This document shows positions 18,055 to 25,822 of a stretch of DNA of 64,000 nucleotides, one piece after another. This DNA is from Thiocapsa marina 5811 (lineage in GTDB: Bacteria; Pseudomonadota; Gammaproteobacteria; Chromatiales; Chromatiaceae), in contig NZ_AFWV01000012.1 in NCBI RefSeq assembly GCF_000223985.1, positions 162,074-226,073 of the forward strand, read 5' to 3'. The notes under the pieces were generated by a model that worked only from the letters and a program-made list of their open reading frames with translations, had not been told where the DNA came from and searched no databases. Numbering within the stretch: the first letter of the stretch is position 1; each line of letters starts with the position of its first letter. The position numbers and the translations under genes were made by a program.

Positions 18055-18594
18055 ATGATGCTGGGTAGAGCGGCATTCCTTTTCCTGATTCTCCAGGGAG
18101 TCTTCGTTGGCCCGGGCCTTGCCGAACAGCGCTGCGACACCGGCCGCTATCCGCTGTCGTCACCGACGGAACGGTTCAGCGACAACGGCGACGGCACCGT
18201 CACGGATGCCGCCGCCCAGTTGATGTGGATGCGGTGCGCCGCGGGACAAACCTGGTCCGGCGGGACCTGCGTCGGTGAAGCGGCCGCCTACGACTGGCAG
18301 GGAGCGCAGGAGCATGCAGTCGCGACGAGCGCGAGCGGAGGACAGTTCTTCAACGACTGGCGCGTGCCGAAGCTGCGCGAGCTGGCGATGATTGCGGAGA
18401 GACAGTGCGAGAACCCTCGCATCAATCTGACGATTTTTCCCGAAACACCGCCGATCGTCTTCTGGACCGAGTCGTTGCGTCCGGGCGAGGGCTTCGAGAC
18501 GTTCGCCTACGCACTGAGCTTCGGGCCGGAGGGCGTCCTGCATACGGCCAAAAGCGAGCGGCATGCGGTGCGGCTCGTGCGGACGGCACCATGA
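18055..18594 (+). CDS. Secreted DUF1566 (Lcl-like) domain protein
   Basis: A 179-residue protein with a Sec signal peptide (LGRAAFLFLILQGVFVGPGLA) and a DUF1566 fold. Landmarks are FSDNGDGTVTDAAAQLMWMRCAAGQTW near the N-terminus, YDWQGAQEHA, FNDWRVPKLRELAMIAERQC in the middle and VRLVRTAP at the end. DUF1566 domains are C-type-lectin-like and usually exported. The specific ligand is unknown. Four cysteines could form disulfides. It sits 131 bases after the cytochrome gene and 82 bases before soxY on the same strand, so a link with the sulfur/electron-transfer genes is plausible but unproven. Confidence 0.78.
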   Translation: MMLGRAAFLFLILQGVFVGPGLAEQRCDTGRYPLSSPTERFSDNGDGTVTDAAAQLMWMRCAAGQTWSGGTCVGEAAAYDWQGAQEHAVATSASGGQFFNDWRVPKLRELAMIAERQCENPRINLTIFPETPPIVFWTESLRPGEGFETFAYALSFGPEGVLHTAKSERHAVRLVRTAP

Positions 18595-18676
18595 TCGCCC
18601 TGGTGGTCCATCGAGCCTGGAGTACCGCGGTGAGGAGGGTGCGGTCCGGAGACCTGTTTTCCCCGTGGGGGCGGAC

Positions 18677-19150
18677 GTGAGCGGAAAAGATGCCGGTGTC
18701 GATCGGCATCGCCGGGGCTTCGTAGCGGCCGGCGGGGTCTTGTTGGCGTTGTCGCATGTCGGATTACTCGCCTCTGCGCGGGCGTCGATCCGGCAGCTTC
18801 CCGACCTGTTCTCCGCCACGACGATCGACGACGCTCTCGCCATTCTGGGCAGCGTCGGGGCCGACGAGCATGCCGTCGAGTTGACCTTGCCCGGCGTTGT
18901 CGAGGACGGGGCGGTGGTTCCCGTAAGGGTGTCGAGCACGCTCGAGGGCGTCGAGGAGATCTATCTGCTGGTCGCGAGCAATCCGTATCCGGTCGCGGTT
19001 CGCTTCGAGATCCCGAGCGGGACCGAGCCGTTCGTCTCGGTACGCCTGAAGTTGGCGCAGACCGGTTCGGTCTACGCCGTCGTCAGAACCCGCGACGGGC
19101 TCTATTCCAGGGTCGCGGAGACTCGGGTCACGGTCGGCGGATGCGTTTGA
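18677..19150 (+). CDS. soxY: Sulfur carrier SoxY, with atypical C-terminus
   Basis: A 157-residue protein from GTG 18677, preceded by GGGGGCGG. The N-terminus carries a Tat-like signal (HRRGFVAAGGVLLALSHVGLLASARA). The mature part is the SoxY fold, with VELTLPGVVEDGAVVPVRV, VEEIYLLVASNPYPVAVRFEIPSGTEPFVSVRLKLAQTG and VRTRDGLYSRVAETRVTVGGCV. SoxY holds sulfur intermediates on a C-terminal cysteine in a GGCGG swinging arm. Here the chain ends GGCV, with Cys156 kept but the final two glycines absent. It would form a heterodimer with SoxZ, encoded 72 bases downstream. No soxA, soxX, soxB or soxCD gene is in the window. Confidence 0.88.
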   Translation: MSGKDAGVDRHRRGFVAAGGVLLALSHVGLLASARASIRQLPDLFSATTIDDALAILGSVGADEHAVELTLPGVVEDGAVVPVRVSSTLEGVEEIYLLVASNPYPVAVRFEIPSGTEPFVSVRLKLAQTGSVYAVVRTRDGLYSRVAETRVTVGGCV

Positions 19151-19222
19151 TGATGCCTTTGATCGGGGGCTGCTCCGCGAGAGGACAGTCTTTCGGGTTA
19201 CGGGACCAGAGTGAAACAGGCC

Positions 19223-19534
19223 ATGGCAGATCCGATACGAATCCGCGCGAAGAGCAACGACGGTATCACCGAGGTCATGCTCTTGATGCTGCACCCGATG
19301 GAGACGGGACTGGGAGTGGACGCATCGGGTCGAGGGCGTCGCGCGCATTACATCCGCGACGTCGAGGTCAATCTCGGCGATCGGACGCTGTTGCGGGCAC
19401 GTTTGAGTATCGCCGTTTCGAGGGATCCCTTGATCGCGTTTCGATTCAAGGGGGGCTCGAAGGGCGATCGCATCAACGTTCTTTGGACCGACAACCTTGG
19501 CGAGCGAGGAGCAGGATCGGCCTCGATCGCTTGA
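19223..19534 (+). CDS. soxZ: Sulfur carrier partner SoxZ
   Basis: A 103-residue protein from ATG 19223; GTG 19211 is an alternative. It begins ADPIRIRAKSNDGITEVMLLMLHPMETG, matching SoxZ closely, and continues with HYIRDVEVNLGDRTLLRARLSIAVSRDPLIAFRFKGGSKGDRINVLWTDN. SoxZ is the cysteine-free partner that stabilises SoxY and exposes its arm to the other Sox enzymes in the periplasm. It lacks its own signal and is probably co-exported with SoxY. The pair lies between a DUF1566 gene and the HiPIP gene on one strand. Confidence 0.93.
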   Translation: MADPIRIRAKSNDGITEVMLLMLHPMETGLGVDASGRGRRAHYIRDVEVNLGDRTLLRARLSIAVSRDPLIAFRFKGGSKGDRINVLWTDNLGERGAGSASIA

Positions 19535-19700
19535 CCGTCGCTACCGGATCGTAGCGCCGGGCGAATATCCGATCGCCTGTGTGTCCGTGTCTGCGATCGG
19601 TAGAAGACCAGGCGCGAAGGGCTCTGCGGCAAAGAGAACCCTTTGCAGCCTTCATTAGACCACCAAGCCTTAAATTAACCATCAAACGAGGATACGCACG

Positions 19701-20027
19701 ATGAGCCAATGCAATCGCCGGACGTTTATCGTTCAACTTGTTGCGGGTAGCTCGGCGCTCGCTTTCGGACGCTTGAGCGTTGCCGACGAGGCGAAGAAGA
19801 TCCTGACCGAAGACGACGCCTACGCGAAGTCGATGGGCTTCCGATTGGATACGACGCAGGTCGACCAGGCCAAATACCCAAAGCATACGGTCGAGCAGAA
19901 ATGCAGCGAGTGTCAGTTGTTCTCGGGAGAGCCGGGTGAGCCGCTCGGACCCTGCTCCTTTTTCGGAAAACGCTTGGTTCCGGTCGATGGCTGGTGCCGA
20001 AACTTCAAACCGAACGGTGCCGCCTAG
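19701..20027 (+). CDS. High-potential iron-sulfur protein (HiPIP)
   Basis: A 108-residue precursor with a Tat signal (NRRTFIVQLVAGSSALAFG) and the four cluster-binding cysteines at 68, 71, 85 and 99, followed by the conserved G-W-C-R-N-F close. In purple sulfur bacteria HiPIP is the soluble periplasmic [4Fe-4S] carrier that reduces the tetraheme cytochrome of the reaction centre. The gene directly downstream encodes such a cytochrome. The spacing between the second and third cysteines is 13 residues, shorter than the 16 in Allochromatium HiPIP. A ribosome-binding GAGG lies upstream of ATG 19701. Confidence 0.93.
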   Translation: MSQCNRRTFIVQLVAGSSALAFGRLSVADEAKKILTEDDAYAKSMGFRLDTTQVDQAKYPKHTVEQKCSECQLFSGEPGEPLGPCSFFGKRLVPVDGWCRNFKPNGAA

Positions 20028-20243
20028 TCCGGCAAGTCGGCGGACGAGCACGACGACGGGGCGGCGCAACGACACCGATCCCGTCGCAGCGGACTGGATC
20101 GGCGCGACAGGTCCGCACACCGCATCCAGCGCCGAGAGCGATTGGATCGGAGCCAGGAGTCAGGTGCCGGGGCAATGACCGCGCAACCACGCCACTAAAA
20201 CAAAGCCGGTCGTCCGGTGCGCCGGACGCAGGGCACGAGCATT

Positions 20244-20248
20244 GGAGG
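20244..20248 (+). promoter_or_regulatory. Ribosome-binding site deciding the PufC-OmpA start
   Basis: GGAGG lies 8 bases before ATG 20257, favouring this start over ATG 20419, which would give a protein about 54 residues shorter beginning just before the lipoprotein signal core. Confidence 0.6.
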
Positions 20249-20256
20249 TCACAGCG

Positions 20257-23253
20257 ATGAGGTGTCCCGCAGGCACTTCGGAGCAAGCGCGAGTGCATGT
20301 CGTGCACCGGCGCATGCAACGGATCGACCGGCAAAAGGCCATCGGCGCTTTGCCGTCCTCAACCCTCGGCAGTCATATTCAGTCGCATCGAGACTCGGGC
20401 CGCAGAGGCGCGACATGGATGATGGCGGGTCTGATGTTGTTCGGCTCCCTCGGTCTCGTCGGTTGCGATCGCACCGAGAGCGTGCAGTGGGGCCCACGCG
20501 GAACCTCGGCGATTCACATCGACAGACCAAGTCGATTGCAGGCGGAGGCCGACCTCCACGGCATCCCCGCGCCGGAGCCGCGCGATCCGCCGGACCCGGC
20601 GATACCGCTCGCGACGGAGGTCAACGAGAACGTTCAGGTGCTCACCGACCTGGACGCGCTCGAGTTCGCACGTCTGATGCAGGCCATGTCGACCTGGATC
20701 GCCCCGGAGCAGGGCTGCGAATACTGCCACAACACCGAGAACCTGGCCTCGGACGAAAAATACACGAAGGTGGTCTCGCGTCAGATGCTGCGCATGACCC
20801 GGGACATCAATTCAAATTGGAAGTCGCATGTGGCGGGAACGGGAGTCACCTGTTGGACCTGTCATCGCGGCCAGGCGGTCCCGTCCGAGATCTGGTTTAC
20901 CAACCTCGGGCCGACCACGCCTTCAGCCGGCATCTCCGGCAACAAGGCGGGTCAGAATACGGCAGGCGTGCAGGCGATCGGCAACGCATCGCTCCCGTTC
21001 GATCCCTTGACACCCTTTCTGGAAGGCGACACGCAGGTCTCCGTCCAAGGCACGACGGCACTGCCGTCGGACAATCGAAATTCGATCAAGAAGGCCGAGT
21101 GGACCTACGCCCTGATGATGTACATGTCCAACTCGTTGGGCGTGAACTGTACCTATTGTCACCAAACCCGAGCGATGGGGGTTTGGGAGCAGAGCACGCC
21201 CCAGCGGGTGACTGCATGGCACGGCATTCGGATGGTGCGCGATCTCAATGGAGACTACCTCAATCCACTGAAGACATTGTATCCCCCCGAGCGACTGGGT
21301 GCGACCGGCGATGCTCCCAAGGTGGCTTGCGACACCTGCCATAAGGGAGCGTTCAAACCGCTTCTCGGCGTCAGCATGCTCGGAGACTATCCCGAGTTGG
21401 CCGGATATCGGACGCAACGACCGGGAGTCGTGCCGGAGGACGATTTAGCGCCGGCGTTTGCGGAACAGGGTGTGGAAAGTTCGCTGGTTGCGGCACTGGA
21501 GGACACGCAGCCGGAGGCGCAGGAGGGTGTGGCGGAGGTTGCGACGGAATCCGTCTCCACGGCGGTATCACCGATTGCCGATGTCGAAATTTTTTTGCGG
21601 CGGCGAGCACCTCGAAGTCTTGGCTCCGAGGCGGTATCGCCGATTGCCGATGTCGAAACGGTCGCGGACGCGGACGCGGAATCAGGTCACGAGGTTGATA
21701 CCCTATCAGCGCCGATACCGGAAGTCGCGGCCCTACAGGCCGACGAGCCGGAGGTGATCGATACGCCAACGTCCGCAGGGGACGCCGGACTTGCCGAAGC
21801 GGAACGCTCCGCGTTGCTCCAAGAACTGGAGACCGTTCGCGCGCAGCGCGACGCCGCTACGACCGATGCCGAGGCGCGGATTGCCGCGTTGCAGCAACAG
21901 CTCGCGGTGGTGCGCGCCCAACGTGATGCCGTTTCAGCCGAGGCCGAGGGGCAGATCGCCAAGCTGTCCGATGAACGGTCCGCGGCTCTGCGGGCCGCCG
22001 GGGCGAGGCTCGACCAAGAGCGCACCGCGTTGCAGCAACAGCTCGCGGTGGTGCGCGCCCAGCGTGATGCCGTTTCAGCCGAGGCCGAGGGGCAGATCGC
22101 CAAGCTATCCGATGAACGGGCCGCGGCGCTGCGGGCCGCCGGGGCGAGGCTCGACCAAGAGCGGACCGCGCTGCAGCAACAGCTCGCGGTGGTGCGCGAC
22201 CAGCGCGATGCCGTTTCAGCCGAGGCCGAGGGGCAGATCGCCAAGCTGTCCGATGAACGTGTTGCGGCGCTGCGGGCCGCCGGGGCGAGGCTCGATCAGG
22301 AGCGCACCGCCTTGCAACAACAGCTCGCGGTGGTTCGCGGTCAGCGCGATGCGGTCGCGGTCGATGCCGAGGCGATGGTCGCAGAGCTGTCCGATGAACG
22401 GGCCGCGACTCTGCGGGCCGCCGGGGCGAGGCTCGATCAGGAGCGGACCGCCTTGCAACAACAGCTTGCGGTGGTTCGCGGGCAGCGCGATGCGGTTGCA
22501 GCCGATGCCGAGGCGCAGATCGCCGATCTGGCCGAAGATCACGCGAGGATGCTGCAGGCGGCCGGTGCGAGACTCGATCAGGAGCGCATTGCCCTGCGGC
22601 AGCAGCTCGGCGTGGTCCGCGGGCAGCGCGACGCCGCCTTGGCGGACACCGAATCCGAGTCGCAGATCGCTGCGTTGACGCAGGAATTGGATGCCTTGCG
22701 GGCGACGCTGACCGAGGCGGATGCCGCCGCCGCGGATCTGCGTGCACAGATGCAGGCTGCAGTGGCCGCGCATGTGCGAGAGCTGGCTGAAGCCGAGGGG
22801 TCGATCGCGCGGATACGGACGCTGTACGAGGGTGCGGCCGAGGTCGGCGGACGAATCACCCCGGAGGGAATTCTAGTCAATCTCGGTGGGGAGGAGCTTC
22901 GGTTCCCGAGCGGCAGCGCCATCCTGCCGGCCGGCGCTCTGCCGATGCTCGACCGAATCGCCGAGATGCTTGCGGCGAGATCCGACCTGAAGGCAAAGAT
23001 CGCCGGGCACACCGACAGCCAGGGCAATCCCGAGATCAATCAGACCTTGTCTCGGCAGCGTGCGGAATCGGTCATGCAGGCCCTGATCGATCGCGGGGTC
23101 GACCCGGGCCGACTCAGTACCGAGGGCTATGGTGCCGAGCGACCGATCGCCGACAACGCGACCGATCGGGGGCGTCGCGAGAATCGTCGCGTCGAGATCG
23201 TGATGATCGAGCAGACCGAAGGTGGATCGGTCAGCAACCCCACCGAAAGCTGA
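20257..23253 (+). CDS. Tetraheme reaction-centre cytochrome (PufC) fused to coiled-coil repeats and an OmpA domain
   Basis: A 998-residue protein, about three times the usual PufC length. A long N-terminal leader precedes a lipoprotein signal (MMAGLMLFGSLGLVGC) with Asp at +2, which predicts inner-membrane retention. Residues about 75-385 are a clear PufC, with heme motifs CEYCH (154-158), CWTCH (199-203), CTYCH (298-302) and CDTCH (358-362), plus WTYALMMYMSNSLGVNC and QRVTAWHGIRMVRDLNGDYL. A Glu/Ala-rich linker follows, then six 47-residue coiled-coil repeats (about 545-826). An OmpA-like peptidoglycan-binding domain lies at about 870-985 (GHTDSQGNPEIN, NQTLSRQRAESV and NRRVEIVM). PufC donates electrons to the photo-oxidised special pair. 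No pufL or pufM gene is nearby, so this is an isolated and modified copy. Confidence 0.93.
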   Translation: MRCPAGTSEQARVHVVHRRMQRIDRQKAIGALPSSTLGSHIQSHRDSGRRGATWMMAGLMLFGSLGLVGCDRTESVQWGPRGTSAIHIDRPSRLQAEADLHGIPAPEPRDPPDPAIPLATEVNENVQVLTDLDALEFARLMQAMSTWIAPEQGCEYCHNTENLASDEKYTKVVSRQMLRMTRDINSNWKSHVAGTGVTCWTCHRGQAVPSEIWFTNLGPTTPSAGISGNKAGQNTAGVQAIGNASLPFDPLTPFLEGDTQVSVQGTTALPSDNRNSIKKAEWTYALMMYMSNSLGVNCTYCHQTRAMGVWEQSTPQRVTAWHGIRMVRDLNGDYLNPLKTLYPPERLGATGDAPKVACDTCHKGAFKPLLGVSMLGDYPELAGYRTQRPGVVPEDDLAPAFAEQGVESSLVAALEDTQPEAQEGVAEVATESVSTAVSPIADVEIFLRRRAPRSLGSEAVSPIADVETVADADAESGHEVDTLSAPIPEVAALQADEPEVIDTPTSAGDAGLAEAERSALLQELETVRAQRDAATTDAEARIAALQQQLAVVRAQRDAVSAEAEGQIAKLSDERSAALRAAGARLDQERTALQQQLAVVRAQRDAVSAEAEGQIAKLSDERAAALRAAGARLDQERTALQQQLAVVRDQRDAVSAEAEGQIAKLSDERVAALRAAGARLDQERTALQQQLAVVRGQRDAVAVDAEAMVAELSDERAATLRAAGARLDQERTALQQQLAVVRGQRDAVAADAEAQIADLAEDHARMLQAAGARLDQERIALRQQLGVVRGQRDAALADTESESQIAALTQELDALRATLTEADAAAADLRAQMQAAVAAHVRELAEAEGSIARIRTLYEGAAEVGGRITPEGILVNLGGEELRFPSGSAILPAGALPMLDRIAEMLAARSDLKAKIAGHTDSQGNPEINQTLSRQRAESVMQALIDRGVDPGRLSTEGYGAERPIADNATDRGRRENRRVEIVMIEQTEGGSVSNPTES
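21562..21658 (+). repeat. Direct duplication in the linker (two 28-base near-identical copies)
   Basis: GCGGTATCRCCGATTGCCGA, continuing ATGTCGAAA, occurs at 21562-21589 and 21631-21658 with one difference. Both encode AVSPIADVE. A T7 run (21590-21596) follows copy one. It shows that the linker between cytochrome and coiled coil has grown by duplication. Confidence 0.75.
21889..22734 (+). repeat. Tandem 141-bp coding repeat, six copies
   Basis: Six in-frame copies of a 141-base unit encode the 47-residue coiled-coil repeat beginning LQQQLAVVRAQRDAV and including LSDERAAALRAAGARLDQER. Copies one to three are the most alike at the DNA level; copy six is the most divergent. The phase is kept throughout. 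Confidence 0.9.
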
Positions 23254-23301
23254 GCGGATCTGTCGGCGGGCGCGGACGTTATACCGAGCACCGCCGCGGT
23301 G

Positions 23302-23387
23302 AAACCGCGCCCAGCGCGGTATGCGATGTTTTTGGATGGGATCGGCCCCGGCAGACGTGACGACCGTTGGAGCCGGCGCGGTTTTAA
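23302..23387. repeat. Inverted-repeat element, copy 2
   Basis: Arms AAACCGCGCC (23302-23311) and GGCGCGGTTT (23375-23384) are perfectly complementary. The TAA stop of the minus-strand rlmL gene (23384-23386) overlaps the right arm. On the reverse strand its interior aligns with the copies at 41541 and 44228. Confidence 0.75.
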
Positions 23388-25561
23388 GCAGGCTTGGTGA
23401 TCCGCCAACATTGGTGGATCCGTGGGTTGCGGGCAAAGTCGCGAGGGATGGTCTCGCGGCTGATGTCCTGGATCTCGAGATCCGCCAGATCGTCGGCGTA
23501 CAACCGAAACCGGCGCAAGTTGTTCGAGAATATCAGCAGACCACCCGGCTCGAGCAGCCGGGTGGTCGCTCGAATCAGGCCGACATGGTCGCGCTGAATG
23601 TCGAGTGTGTCCGTCATCCGCTTGGAGGTCGAGAAGCTGGGCGGGTCCAGAAAGATCAGATCGAATCGGCGCCTGCCGGCGGCCTCGTCCAGCCATTGCA
23701 GACAGTCCGCCTGCACCAGCTCCTGGCGCTGCATCGGGACATCGTTCAGCGCGAGATTGTCGCGCGCCCAGTCCAGATAGGTCCGAGACATGTCTACCGT
23801 CGTGGTGCGCGTCGCGCCGCCTTTCGCGGCATAGACGGTTGCCGTTCCCGTGTAGGCAAAGAGGTTCAGAAAGCTCCGGCCCTCGGCCAGCTCGCCGATC
23901 ATGCGGCGAATGTCGCGATGGTCCAGGAAGAGCCCGGTGTCCAGATAGTCCTCGAAATTGACCAGGAATCTGAACCCCCCCTCCTTGACCGCGTGAAAGC
24001 GGCGCGTTTCGGCGAGCCGCTCGTACTGGGCGGTGCCCTTCTGAGGCCGGCGGATCTTGAAGAACATCCGCGACTCGGGGACCTCGAGCACCTCCGGGAT
24101 CACGCTCAAGGCCTCGCGCAACCTGTGTCGGGCGCGTTTGGGGTCGACGCTCGTCGGCGCGGCATACTCCTGCACATGCACCCAGCGTTGCGGCGCGTCG
24201 CCTTCGGGCTCGCCTTCGTAGATATCGACGGCGACCGCGTACTCGGGCAGATCCGCGTCGTAGGCCCGAAAGCAGTCGATCTGCTCCTTGCGGCGCCATT
24301 TCCCGAGCGCCTTGAGATTCTTCGTCAGCCGGTTGGCGAGCATGGTCGCGCCGTCGCTACGCTCGGTCGGCGCGAGCGTGCGCGGCCGATTGGCCACGAA
24401 ATCGCTCGACTCGATGCGAAAATGCAGCAGCTGACACTCGATCGGGCCGTTGTAGAGATGGTGGATCCGGTGTGCGCGCAGGCCCATGTGCTTGCCGAGG
24501 TCCGGGCTGCCGGTAAAAAGCGCGGCGCGCCAGCCCTCGAAGCGTTCCTTGAGCACCGAGCCGAGGCGTGCATGCAGAGCCGGCAGCTCGGCCTCGGAGC
24601 CGAGCCGCTCGCCGTAGGGCGGGTTGACCACCACGAGACCGCGGTCGTCGTCGCGACCCGGCCGGCAGTCGGCCAGCTCGCGGCGCTCGAAGTGCGCAAG
24701 CCCTGCCAGTCCGGCCCGCGCCAGGTCTTCGATCGCGATGCGGATGGCGCGCGGATCCTGATCGTAGCCGCGCAGCGAGCCGAGACGTTGCAGGCCGGCG
24801 CTGCGCCGGATCTCGGCCTCGTCGAGCAGTCGCTGCCAGGCGGCCGCGTCGTGCTGCAACCAACCCATAAACCCGAAGCGCTCGCGCAATAGCCCCGGCG
24901 CGATGTCGGCCGCGATCAATGCGCCTTCGATGACGAGTGTCCCGGAGCCGCACATGGGATCGAGCAAGGCGCCGCCCTCGGCCGCGATGTCCGGCCAACC
25001 CGCGCGCAGCAGGATGGCCGCCGCGAGATTCTCCTTCAGCGGCGCCGAGGTCCCCTCGCTGCGGTAGCCGCGCCGGTGCAGGGACGTTCCGGACAGATCG
25101 ATGCTGACCGATGCCTGATCCTGATGGACATAGACATGGATCCGAAGGTCCGGTGACTCGGGATCGACGCTCGGTCGATAACCCAGAAGACGGGTGAACC
25201 GATCGGCGATCGCATCCTTCACGCGCAAGGCGGCGAACTGCCCGTGGCTGACGCCGTTCACGACACCGTCGAGCTGGATGGCGAAGGTGCTTTCGGGCGA
25301 GAGATGCTCCTCCCAATGGATCCTCTCCGCCCCGGCGTAGAGTTCGTCCGGTCCGGTGGCCGGAAACTGTGCGAGCGGCAGCAGGATGCGATTGGCGACG
25401 CGCGACCAGAGACATGCCCGATAGGCGTCCTGAATCTCGCCGACGAACCGTGCCCCCCCGCGTGCCTCGACCGCCCCTTGCAGGCCGAGTCTGGCCAGCT
25501 CCTCCGCGAGTAGACTCCCCATGTGCTTGGGCGCGGAGGCGAAGAAGGTGTGCTGGGGCAT
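23384..25561 (-). CDS. rlmL: Bifunctional 23S rRNA methyltransferase RlmKL
   Basis: A 725-residue protein starting MPQHTFFASAPKHMGSLLAEELARLG. The N-terminal part has a THUMP-type region and the RlmL methyltransferase, with LDPMCGSGTLVIEGALIAADIAPG (SAM loop, about residue 200) and VVNPPYGERLG (N-P-P-Y catalytic motif). The C-terminal RlmK half carries FLNLFAYTGTATVYAAKGGATRTTTVDMS and DLIFLDPPSFSTSKRM. It makes m2G2445 and m7G2069 in 23S rRNA. Length agrees with the fused gammaproteobacterial form. The stop codon lies within an inverted-repeat element. Confidence 0.95.
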   Translation of the reverse strand: MPQHTFFASAPKHMGSLLAEELARLGLQGAVEARGGARFVGEIQDAYRACLWSRVANRILLPLAQFPATGPDELYAGAERIHWEEHLSPESTFAIQLDGVVNGVSHGQFAALRVKDAIADRFTRLLGYRPSVDPESPDLRIHVYVHQDQASVSIDLSGTSLHRRGYRSEGTSAPLKENLAAAILLRAGWPDIAAEGGALLDPMCGSGTLVIEGALIAADIAPGLLRERFGFMGWLQHDAAAWQRLLDEAEIRRSAGLQRLGSLRGYDQDPRAIRIAIEDLARAGLAGLAHFERRELADCRPGRDDDRGLVVVNPPYGERLGSEAELPALHARLGSVLKERFEGWRAALFTGSPDLGKHMGLRAHRIHHLYNGPIECQLLHFRIESSDFVANRPRTLAPTERSDGATMLANRLTKNLKALGKWRRKEQIDCFRAYDADLPEYAVAVDIYEGEPEGDAPQRWVHVQEYAAPTSVDPKRARHRLREALSVIPEVLEVPESRMFFKIRRPQKGTAQYERLAETRRFHAVKEGGFRFLVNFEDYLDTGLFLDHRDIRRMIGELAEGRSFLNLFAYTGTATVYAAKGGATRTTTVDMSRTYLDWARDNLALNDVPMQRQELVQADCLQWLDEAAGRRRFDLIFLDPPSFSTSKRMTDTLDIQRDHVGLIRATTRLLEPGGLLIFSNNLRRFRLYADDLADLEIQDISRETIPRDFARNPRIHQCWRITKPA

Positions 25562-25667
25562 CTTGGGCGGTGGGTCGTCAGGGGATCGGGCCACGCAGTA
25601 TATACCGGTCGCCCGGCAGTCCCGCTTCGGTTCTCCCGAGCATCCGTGAGCCTGAATCCGGCATTCA

Positions 25668-25797
25668 GAACCGCAAAGGCGCAAAGGGTGCAAAGTAAAA
25701 CAAGAATTTGCAATCGGAATGACGTTTATCCCTCGGGTGAATAGTGTCATTCAAGCGCGGCATTGAACGCCTTTGCGACCTTTGCGCCTTTGCGTTT
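25668..25797. repeat. Large imperfect inverted repeat with CGCAAAGG words
   Basis: The left arm around 25668-25695 (GAACCGCAAAGGCGCAAAGG onward) and right arm around 25770-25797 (CCTTTGCGACCTTTGCGCCT onward) are complementary with few mismatches and enclose about 75 bases. It fills most of the rlmL-hrpB gap (25562-25822). The repeated GCAAAG words suggest a dispersed genomic repeat rather than a gene. Confidence 0.6.
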
Positions 25798-25822
25798 CAA
25801 CTCTTTTTACGGTGAGAGGTCT

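Noticed and set aside
23321..24892. 523-residue open frame opposite rlmL
   Set aside because: Antisense to rlmL, whose methyltransferase motifs are intact.
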